Assembly: GCA_003150175.1 (NCBI GenBank)
Contig: QAKZ01000012.1
Location: forward strand, 1 to 20,816
From: Coriobacteriia bacterium
GTDB taxonomy: Bacteria; Actinomycetota; Coriobacteriia; Coriobacteriales; Atopobiaceae
Direction: 5' to 3'
DNA length: 20,816 bases
In this document: positions 14,743-20,816 of the stretch, piece by piece
Position numbering within the stretch: the first letter of the stretch is position 1
Layout of the letters: every line of letters begins with the position of its first letter
Program-made: the position numbers and the translations under genes
Notes under the pieces: model-generated
Database searches by the model: none
What the model was told of the DNA's origin: nothing
What the model saw: the letters and a program-made list of their open reading frames with translations, nothing else

Positions 14743-14784
14743 GCAAACGAGAAGGCGGGCGCGAAGGTGAGTTCGCGCCCGCCC
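14743..14784 (-). terminator. Intrinsic terminator after the xdhD-type gene
   Basis: GGCGGGCGCGAA (14754-14765) and TTCGCGCCCGCC (14772-14783) form a perfect 12-bp stem with a 6-nt loop, followed on the minus strand by TTCTCGTTTG. It begins 30 bp after the stop at 14814. The very stable stem makes termination likely despite the imperfect U-tract. TAACGC (14726-14731), a half-site like those before ygeX and xdhA, lies just beyond. Confidence 0.7.
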
Positions 14785-14813
14785 TGAACGGTCATGCAGG
14801 TCTGCCCTGCGAC

Positions 14814-17588
14814 CTAGCGCTTACGGCGGTGGGAGTAATAGGTGTCCTCCATGGGGAGGTTCGGGCGGAGCTTGCCGTCCCAGGCGTGGTAAGCGTTCTG
14901 GACCGCCGGCGCCGCCGGGATCGTGGCGATCTCGCCGATGCCCTTGCCGCCGTAGGCGACGGGCAGCTGTTCGTCGCGCTCGACGTAGATGGCGTGGATC
15001 TCGGGGATGTCATCGGCGCGAAGAAGCCCGAGCGTTCCGTACTTGGCCGTGGGCACGCAATCCTTGCGCGGGAAGTCCTCGGTGAGCGCGTAGCCCATGC
15101 CCATGAGCACGCCGCCCTCGATCTGGCCCTGGATAGCAATGGGGTTGATGACGCGGCCGGAGTCGTGCGCTGCGTAGACCTCGGTGACCTTGCCCTCGTC
15201 GTTCAGGATGACCACGTGCGTGGCGAAGCCGTAGCAGATGTGGCTCTTGGGGTTGGGGACGTCGGCGCCGAGCTTGTCGGTCGGCTCGAGGTACTCGTAG
15301 AAGAACTCGTGGCCCTCGAGGGCGCGCAGGCACGCAGCGGGGTCCTTGGCGTGGACGCCGTGGCCGGGCGTGAGCTGCTCGGCCGGCACCTCGAAATCGG
15401 TGCCGTCTTCGAAGGTATGCTTCTTTCCGTCGCCCTTGGCGCGGACGGGGCCCTCGGGCACGGGCTCGCCGGCCTCGACCTTGAGCATGGCGTCGCGCAG
15501 CAGGAACGCCGCGCCGCGCACGGCCTCGCCGGTGACGACCGTCTGGCGCGAGCCGGAGGTCGTGCCGGAGTCGGGCGCGGCCTCGGTCGAGCACTCGCCG
15601 TTGGCGATGCTCGCCAGCGGAAGGCCCGTGGCCTCGGCGACGTCCTGGAGGAAGACCGTGTTGCAGCCCTGGCCGATGTCGGAAGTGGCGGCGTAGATCA
15701 CGGCGCGGCCATCCTCGATGCGGATGTTGCAGCGGCCGGCATCCGGCAGGCCCACGCCGACGCCCGCGTTCTTCATCGAGCAGGCGATGCCCGCGTGGCC
15801 GGGGTGCGCGTAGTAAGCGTCCTTGACGGCCTCAAGGGTCTCCTTGAGCGCCGTGGAGCAGTCGGCGATCTGGCCGTTGGGCAGGACCTCGCCCGGCGCG
15901 ATCGCGTTGCGGTAGCGAATCTCCCACGGGTCGAGGCCGACCTTCTCGGCGAGGACGTCGATGAGCGACTCGAGGGCGAACTCGGACTGGCAGACGCCGA
16001 AGCCGCGGAATGCGCCCGAGGGCGGGTTGTTGGTGTAGTAGCCGTAGCCGCGGATGTCGGTGTTCTGGTACTTGTAGGGGCCGACGGAGTGCGTGCAGGC
16101 GCGCTCGAGGACCGGTCCGCACAGCGACGCGTAGGCGCCCGTGTCGAAGTTGATCTCGCAGTCGAGGCCGGTGAAGATGCCGTCCTTGTCGCAGCCGAGG
16201 GTGAAGGTGCCCTCCATCGGGTGGCGCTTGGGGTGGAAGTTCAGCGACTCCTGGCGCGTGAAGCGGTACTTGACCGTGCGGCCGAGCTTATACGCGGCGA
16301 GCGCGGCGAGGTGCTGGCAAGACACGTCCTCCTTGCCGCCGAAGCCGCCGCCGACGAGCATGGTCTGGACGACGACGCGGTCGGGCTCGGAGTCCCAGCC
16401 GAACATGTGCGCGCACTCCTTGCGGGTGTCGTAGGCGCCCTGGTCGGTGGACCAGATCTTCACGCCGTTCTTGTACGGGGCGGCGACGGCGCACTCGGGC
16501 TCGAGGAACGCGTGCTCGGTGAAGGGCGTGGTGAAGGTCCCGGTCGCCGTGAAGGCGGATTCGGCGAGGGCCTTCGCCGCGTCGCCGCGGGTGACGTGGC
16601 GGCTCTGGCAGACGTTGTCCTTGAGGACGACGTGGTTGCCGAAGGCGTTGAAGGAGTCATGGACAAGAGGCGAGCCCTCGGCCTTGGCCTCGGCGATGTC
16701 GCGCACGGGCTCGAGCACCTCGTAGGTGACCTTGACGGCCTTCTGGGCCTTCTCGAGGGTCTTTGTGTCCTCGGCCACGACGAGGCAGATCACGTCGCCC
16801 ACGCAGCGCGTGATGTCGCCCTCGGCGATCATGACGTCCCAGTCCTCGATAAGGTGGCCGACCTGATTGACGGGAACGTCCTCGGCGGTGAGGACGCCGA
16901 GGACGCCCGGCATGGAGCGGGCCTTCTCGGCGTCGATCTTGACCACGCGGGCGCGCGGGTACTTGGAGCGGACGGCGTGCGCGTAGCACATGTCCGGGAA
17001 GTCCCTGCTCGTGAGGTCGTCGGGGTACTGGCCGAAGCCGAGCACCTTGCGACGGACGTCGATGCGGAAGATCTGCTTGCCGACGGCGTAGTCGTCGCCG
17101 CGCTCGAGGTCGGGGTCGACGGCCTCCTCGCCGCGCAGAATCGCGCCCGCGAGCTTGATGCCGTCGATGATGCGCTTGTAGCCCGTGCAGCGGCAGACGT
17201 TGCCGCGGATGGCCTCCGCGATCTCGGGCGAGGTCGGGTCGGGGTTGCGGCGCAGCAGCGCGGCGCCGGCCATGACCATGCCCGGGATGCAGAAGCCGCA
17301 CTGGACGGCGCCGGCCTTGCCGAAGGCGTAGACGAACGCCTCCTGCTCCTCGCGCGTGAGGCCCTCGATGGTCGTGATCTTGTGGCCCTGGGCGAGCTTG
17401 GTCGTCAGGACGCACGCCTTCACGGCCTGGTCGTCGACGATGATCGTGCAGGTGCCGCAGGCGCCCTCCGAGCAGCCGTCCTTGACGCTCGTGAGGAGCA
17501 GGTCGTCGCGCAGGTAGCGCAGGATGGACTTGTTCTCGGAGGTGACGTGCTCCTCGCCGTTAATGAGGAGGCGGTATTCCTCTGCCAT
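14814..17588 (-). CDS. xdhD: XdhD-type molybdenum hydroxylase with fused 2Fe-2S domains (Se-dependent xanthine dehydrogenase family)
   Basis: This 924-residue protein fuses the iron-sulfur and molybdopterin parts of a xanthine-dehydrogenase-like enzyme. Cluster ligands are C39, C44, C47, C59 and C97, C100, C132, C134 (GCSEGACGTC; QCGFCIPG; NVCRCTGY). The hammerhead domain runs from about 175 to 310. The molybdopterin domains carry GGGFGGKED (413-421), GAFRGFGVCQ with R528, DIGQGCNTVF, and GKGIGEIATIPAAPA with the catalytic base E886. No FAD domain is fused and no FAD-subunit gene adjoins it. GGGGAGG lies 9 bases before the ATG at 17586-17588. The ferredoxin gene ends 15 bp upstream, so the two are co-transcribed. 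Homologues sit beside ygfK in E. coli and in purine-fermenting anaerobes, where they are thought to act on purines and to carry a labile selenium. The direction of reaction (oxidation or reductive dehydroxylation) is not shown. Confidence 0.92.
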   Translation of the reverse strand: MAEEYRLLINGEEHVTSENKSILRYLRDDLLLTSVKDGCSEGACGTCTIIVDDQAVKACVLTTKLAQGHKITTIEGLTREEQEAFVYAFGKAGAVQCGFCIPGMVMAGAALLRRNPDPTSPEIAEAIRGNVCRCTGYKRIIDGIKLAGAILRGEEAVDPDLERGDDYAVGKQIFRIDVRRKVLGFGQYPDDLTSRDFPDMCYAHAVRSKYPRARVVKIDAEKARSMPGVLGVLTAEDVPVNQVGHLIEDWDVMIAEGDITRCVGDVICLVVAEDTKTLEKAQKAVKVTYEVLEPVRDIAEAKAEGSPLVHDSFNAFGNHVVLKDNVCQSRHVTRGDAAKALAESAFTATGTFTTPFTEHAFLEPECAVAAPYKNGVKIWSTDQGAYDTRKECAHMFGWDSEPDRVVVQTMLVGGGFGGKEDVSCQHLAALAAYKLGRTVKYRFTRQESLNFHPKRHPMEGTFTLGCDKDGIFTGLDCEINFDTGAYASLCGPVLERACTHSVGPYKYQNTDIRGYGYYTNNPPSGAFRGFGVCQSEFALESLIDVLAEKVGLDPWEIRYRNAIAPGEVLPNGQIADCSTALKETLEAVKDAYYAHPGHAGIACSMKNAGVGVGLPDAGRCNIRIEDGRAVIYAATSDIGQGCNTVFLQDVAEATGLPLASIANGECSTEAAPDSGTTSGSRQTVVTGEAVRGAAFLLRDAMLKVEAGEPVPEGPVRAKGDGKKHTFEDGTDFEVPAEQLTPGHGVHAKDPAACLRALEGHEFFYEYLEPTDKLGADVPNPKSHICYGFATHVVILNDEGKVTEVYAAHDSGRVINPIAIQGQIEGGVLMGMGYALTEDFPRKDCVPTAKYGTLGLLRADDIPEIHAIYVERDEQLPVAYGGKGIGEIATIPAAPAVQNAYHAWDGKLRPNLPMEDTYYSHRRKR

Positions 17589-17603
17589 GGTGTGTATCCT
17601 CCC

Positions 17604-18098
17604 CTAGTTGGCGGTCAGGATGCCGAACGCGTCGCGGATCACGCCGCGCGGGCACTTGGTCGCGCACATGCCGCAGGCGATGCAGGCCTCGAAGTCGATG
17701 ATGGCGTGGTTGTCGACCACGCGGATGGCCCCCGCAGGGCAGGCGCGCTCGCAGGCGCCGCAGGCGATGCAGCTGCTCGTGCAGATCTTGCGCGCGGAGG
17801 GGCCGGCGTCCTTGTTCGAGCAGCGGGCGGTGATGTTGTTGCGCTTCTGGACAAGCTGGATGATGTCCTGCGGGCAGGCGCGGGCGCACAGGCCGCAGCC
17901 GATGCACGCTTCCTCGTCGACGCGCGCGACGCCGCGCTCGTCGAGCTCGATCGCGCCCTTGCGGCAGGCGCTCACGCAAGCGCCGCACCCGACGCAGCCC
18001 TGCTCGCAGAACCCGACACCGGTGCAGCCGCCGTTGCACATGACGACCGCGACGGGGCGCGGCTTGCGAGGGGCCTTGGTTTTCTTCTCTGTGGCCAT
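17604..18098 (-). CDS. RnfB-like polyferredoxin with four 4Fe-4S motifs
   Basis: This 164-residue soluble electron carrier has four CxxCxxCxxxC motifs: C35-C38-C41-C45, C65-C68-C71-C75, C110-C113-C116-C120 and C139-C142-C145-C149. Five additional cysteines (C21, C25, C31, C93, C106) lie between them. The linker RCSNKDAGPSARKICTSSC and the CNGGCTG start resemble the C-terminal part of RnfB, but the RnfB membrane anchor is absent and a basic N-terminus (KKTKAPRKPRP) replaces it. It lies between ygfK (138 bp upstream, across two hairpins) and the XdhD-type gene (15 bp downstream). It is therefore a plausible electron partner of both. The start ATG at 18096-18098 follows AGAAAGG. E. coli YgfS is a comparable ferredoxin near xdhD; orthology is not certain. 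Confidence 0.88.
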   Translation of the reverse strand: MATEKKTKAPRKPRPVAVVMCNGGCTGVGFCEQGCVGCGACVSACRKGAIELDERGVARVDEEACIGCGLCARACPQDIIQLVQKRNNITARCSNKDAGPSARKICTSSCIACGACERACPAGAIRVVDNHAIIDFEACIACGMCATKCPRGVIRDAFGILTAN

Positions 18099-18152
18099 GC
18101 GAAGGCCTTTCTAACCGTTAACTATTTTCAGAACAACGCTCGTGCGAAGTAT

Positions 18153-18191
18153 CCGGACCGGCAGGGGGTTTCTTGCCCCTTGCCGGTCCGG
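18153..18191. other. Long GC-rich hairpin between ygfK and the ferredoxin gene
   Basis: CCGGACCGGC (18153-18162) pairs with GCCGGTCCGG (18182-18191), and AGGGGG can extend the stem against CCCCTT with one G-U pair, leaving a short loop. No T-run follows on the minus strand. It is separated by only three bases from the palindrome at 18195-18233, so the transcript would carry two hairpins in tandem. The remaining 54 bp before the ferredoxin start is AT-rich and could hold a promoter, but none is clear. Confidence 0.6.
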
Positions 18192-18194
18192 GGA

Positions 18195-18233
18195 GGGAAT
18201 GACGAAAAGGGACTGTCCCTTTTCGTCATTCCC
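18195..18233 (-). terminator. 39-bp perfect palindrome just after ygfK; bidirectional-terminator-like
   Basis: GGGAATGACGAAAAGGGAC (18195-18213) is the exact reverse complement of GTCCCTTTTCGTCATTCCC (18215-18233), centred on one base. It starts 3 bp after the ygfK stop codon. The core GGGAC/GTCCC stem followed by TTTT on both strands fits a bidirectional intrinsic terminator. The perfection and length suggest a dispersed palindromic element. It may end or attenuate transcription from ygfK into the ferredoxin-xdhD pair. Confidence 0.7.
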
Positions 18234-18236
18234 CGA

Positions 18237-20816
18237 TTACTTGGCGAGGAGGTAGGAGTAGGAGTCGCGCACGGCCTTGATGGTCAGGCGCGCCTCCTCG
18301 GGCAGGCCGCAGGCGGCGTCGTCGACGTCATAGGCAGCGGTCTTGCCGTCGAGGCGGACGAGGAAGGTGCCGTCGGCCTGGGGCAGGAAGCCCTGGTTCT
18401 CGGAGTTGCCCATGTCCTCGGCGCTCCAGAAGAGGGTGAGCTTGTCCTTGAACGGGCGGCCGCTCCACGGGCAGAACACGGCGCAGTTGCCGCACTCGTT
18501 GCACATGCCGTCGACGTGGACGACCTGGTGCTGGGCAAGGCCCGGGACGGTGATGGAGACGTTGGCGCGGTTCGGGCAGACGTCGCAGCAGGCCTCGCAG
18601 ACGGTGGCGCAGCCGAGGCAGCCGGAGTCCTTGGCGCACTTCGGGCAGCCGAGGCGCAGGTCGCCCTTGCGCGCGTAGCAGTCGGACTCGTGGCCGGAGC
18701 GAACGTTGGCGGCGGCGTAGGCGCTGAAGTCGACGCCGAGCATCTCCTTGGCGACCTCCTGCGCGTCGGCGATCGCGTCGACGAAGCGGGCAGGCCCGCG
18801 GCGGCAGTCGCCCGCAGCCCAGACGCCCTCAACGCCGGTGGCGACGCCGGCCGGGCGGCCGCGACGGTCGGTCTGGACGCCGGCGGCCTCGTAGACGCCG
18901 CCCTCGATGTGCTCGCCCACGGCGCAGATCACGGCAGTGGCCGGGACCTCGACGGTCTCGCCGGTGGCCACAGGGCTGCGGCGGCCGGACTCGTCGGGCT
19001 CGCCCAGGACCATCTTCTCGCAGGTGAGGACGCCGTCGCGCACGCCCTTGGGGGCCAGGAGCTCGCAGAGCTCGACGCCCTCGGAGAGAGCCTCGGCCAG
19101 CTCCTCCTCGTCAGCGGGCATGTAGCGCTTGGTGCGGCGGTAGACGATGCGGACGTTCTTCACGCCGGGGAGGCGCTTAGCCACGCGGGCGGCGTCCATG
19201 GCGGTGTTGCCCGCGCCGACGATGGCGACATCGGTGCCGAGCGAAGAGAGGTCCTCGCCCTTCTTTGCCGCGCCGAGGAACTCGAGGACGTCGATCTCGT
19301 CGCCGTACTCGAGGCCGACGTGGCCGGGCGCCCATGCGCCGCAGGCGACGACGACGTCGGTGTAGCCCTCGGCCTTGAGCTCGGCCACGGACTTGGCCTC
19401 GACGCCGGTCTGGGCCTTGGCGCCGAAGGCGAGGCAGAGCTCGACGTCGCGGTCGATGTCCTCGTCGGCGATGCGGAACGCCGGGATAATGTGGCGGGCG
19501 ACGCCGCCGAGGGTGTCCTTGCGCTCGAGAATGGTGACGTCGGCGCCGGCGCGGGACAGGAAGAACGCGCAGGCCAGGCCGGCGGGACCGCCGCCGATGA
19601 CGGCGACCTTGTGGTCGGACGCGCCGACCACGGGCTTGGCGCCCTCGGACTTGATCTTGGCGAGGAGCGCGTCGATGCCGCCGCGGGCGGCCTTGAGCTT
19701 GGAGGAGCGGATAGCCGCGCCCTCGGGCTCGTAGAACGCGCGCATGCACTTGGTGCCGCAGGGGTGCGGGCAGAGGTTGCCGGTGATGAAGGGCAGAGCG
19801 TTGCGCTCGGCGATGATGGCCAGGGCGTCGTCCAGGCGACCCTCGTCGACGGCGGCGAGGTAGGCGGGGATGTCCTGCTCGATCGGGCAGCCGTTGCGGC
19901 AAGGCGAGGTGAAGCAGCTCGTCAGCGGCAGCGGGGCGTCGATCTTGTGGGCCGGGATGGGCTTGACGGGCTTGTGGTACTTGTGGGCGTCCGCGACGGC
20001 CTCGTCGAGGGCGGCGACGGCTGCGACGTCGACGTCGTCCTTGCGCTCGGCGCCGGCCAGGATGCCGGCGATCTGGCTGAAGCGCTCGTAGCCGCCGGGC
20101 TTGAGGACGGTCGTGGCCATGGTGATCGGCCAGATGCCCGCGCCGTAGATGTCCTTGATGTTCTGGGCGTCCGCGCCGCCGGAGTAGGAGATGCGGAGCT
20201 TGCCGTCGAACTGCTCGGAGATGCGGTGCGCGAGGTGGATGGTGAGCGGGAACAGCGAGCGGCCGCTCATGTACATCTCCTCGCTCGGGAGCTCCTTGCG
20301 AGTGACGTCGACCGGGAAGGTGTTCGTGAGCTTGACGCCGAAGGCGAGGCCGCGCTCGGAAGTGAGCTTGATCAGGCGCTCGAACATCGGCACGGCGTCG
20401 GCCCACTGCAGGTCCTCGCGGAAGTGCTTGTCGTCGAAGGCGATGTAGTCGAAGCCGAGGGAGTCGAGGCGGGTGCGCGCGTAGTCATAGCCGAGCAGGG
20501 TCGGGTTGCACTTGATGTAGGTGTTCAGGCCCTTCTCGGTGATGAGGTAGGTGGCGATGCGCTCGATCTCGTCGGGCGGGCAGCCATGCAGCGTGGACTC
20601 GGTCACGGAGCTGGAGACGCGCGGGCTCACGGACTCGACGAAGGCCTCGTCGACGTTGGCGAAGCGGTCGAGGTTCTCCTTGGCCCAAGCGAGGCACTCG
20701 CCCCAGACCTCGGTCTTGGTGGCGTCCTTCATGCCCTCGATGTAGGCGTCGACCTTGGGGCTCTTGATGCCCTCGAGGTCGTAGCCGACGGACATGTTGA
20801 ACACGAAGCCGTCGGG
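18237..20816 (-). CDS. ygfK: YgfK-type flavin/iron-sulfur oxidoreductase (putative selenate reductase subunit), N-terminus cut by right edge
   Basis: The frame stays open to base 20816 and encodes 859 residues here. The E. coli protein has roughly 1,030, so about 150 N-terminal residues lie outside the window. Counting from V at 20802-20804 as residue 1: a dihydroorotate-dehydrogenase-like barrel ends with ISYSGGADAQNIKDI and PITMATTVLKPGGY (205-239). A GltD-type Cys segment follows (CFTSPCRNGCPIEQD, 297-311; CPHPCGTKC, 345-353), then FAD/NAD(P) Rossmann motifs VIGGGPAGLA (402-411) and AIVGAGNTAMDAA (527-539). C-terminal 4Fe-4S motifs come last (CEACCDVCPNRANV, CNECGNCAVFCPWSGRP). The selenate reductase label is historical. 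Its placement with xdhD and guaD suggests an NAD(P)H-linked electron donor, or a DHOD-like reductase acting on a purine-derived substrate; both are inference. Confidence 0.93.
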   Translation of the reverse strand, partial: PDGFVFNMSVGYDLEGIKSPKVDAYIEGMKDATKTEVWGECLAWAKENLDRFANVDEAFVESVSPRVSSSVTESTLHGCPPDEIERIATYLITEKGLNTYIKCNPTLLGYDYARTRLDSLGFDYIAFDDKHFREDLQWADAVPMFERLIKLTSERGLAFGVKLTNTFPVDVTRKELPSEEMYMSGRSLFPLTIHLAHRISEQFDGKLRISYSGGADAQNIKDIYGAGIWPITMATTVLKPGGYERFSQIAGILAGAERKDDVDVAAVAALDEAVADAHKYHKPVKPIPAHKIDAPLPLTSCFTSPCRNGCPIEQDIPAYLAAVDEGRLDDALAIIAERNALPFITGNLCPHPCGTKCMRAFYEPEGAAIRSSKLKAARGGIDALLAKIKSEGAKPVVGASDHKVAVIGGGPAGLACAFFLSRAGADVTILERKDTLGGVARHIIPAFRIADEDIDRDVELCLAFGAKAQTGVEAKSVAELKAEGYTDVVVACGAWAPGHVGLEYGDEIDVLEFLGAAKKGEDLSSLGTDVAIVGAGNTAMDAARVAKRLPGVKNVRIVYRRTKRYMPADEEELAEALSEGVELCELLAPKGVRDGVLTCEKMVLGEPDESGRRSPVATGETVEVPATAVICAVGEHIEGGVYEAAGVQTDRRGRPAGVATGVEGVWAAGDCRRGPARFVDAIADAQEVAKEMLGVDFSAYAAANVRSGHESDCYARKGDLRLGCPKCAKDSGCLGCATVCEACCDVCPNRANVSITVPGLAQHQVVHVDGMCNECGNCAVFCPWSGRPFKDKLTLFWSAEDMGNSENQGFLPQADGTFLVRLDGKTAAYDVDDAACGLPEEARLTIKAVRDSYSYLLAK

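Noticed and set aside
14448..14750. Purine riboswitch before the transporter operon
   Set aside because: I could not find the three-way junction or the conserved loop sequences of the purine aptamer; only simple hairpins are visible.
20802..20804. GTG as the start of ygfK
   Set aside because: The frame remains open to the edge and encodes PDGFVFNMSVGY, matching an internal stretch of E. coli YgfK, so the true start is outside the window.
1..20816. CRISPR array, transposase, integrase, rRNA or complete tRNA
   Set aside because: None was seen by eye. The only repeats are the short tandem array, palindromes and hairpins listed.

Overview
The window is GC-rich DNA in which every convincing gene lies on the minus strand, so transcription runs from high to low coordinates. 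High GC, several GTG starts, strong GGAGG-type ribosome sites, Tat-type lipoprotein signals and an anaerobic molybdoenzyme repertoire suggest a Gram-positive obligate anaerobe. My best guess is a gut Coriobacteriia member (Collinsella/Olsenella-like). That assignment is inference; there is no rRNA or other marker here.

Layout in transcription order (right to left): (1) ygfK, cut by the right edge, then two back-to-back hairpins. (2) A four-cluster RnfB-like ferredoxin and a fused XdhD-type molybdenum hydroxylase, closed by a terminator hairpin. (3) A structured 366-bp leader, then a BMP-family nucleoside-type ABC transporter: ATPase, two permeases and three tandem substrate-binding lipoprotein genes. 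The middle lipoprotein gene has lost its N-lobe. A strong terminator follows. (4) xdhA-xdhB-xdhC (molybdopterin, FAD and 2Fe-2S subunits), a DauR/YheO-type regulator and guanine deaminase. (5) A hypothetical gene, then a promoter with a 13-bp inverted repeat in front of ygeX (2,3-diaminopropionate ammonia-lyase), which is cut by the left edge.

Together these form a purine acquisition and catabolism island. The ABC system would import nucleosides or bases. Guanine deaminase makes xanthine. XdhABC and XdhD carry out hydroxylation or dehydroxylation at the purine ring. YgfK and the ferredoxin plausibly move electrons, and YgeX removes ammonia from a diaminopropionate-type product after ring opening. 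Relatives of ygfK, ssnA/guaD, xdhD and ygeX co-occur in E. coli and in gut anaerobes, where such clusters have been linked to anaerobic purine/urate breakdown. The ring-opening partners (ygeW, ygeY, hyuA types) are not in this window and may lie beyond the left edge.

The most unusual points are the in-frame N-lobe deletion in the middle binding protein, the 39-bp perfect palindrome just after ygfK, a 16-bp inverted repeat behind the last binding protein, the pairing of two molybdenum hydroxylases with only one FAD subunit, and possible shared operators in front of ygeX and xdhA.
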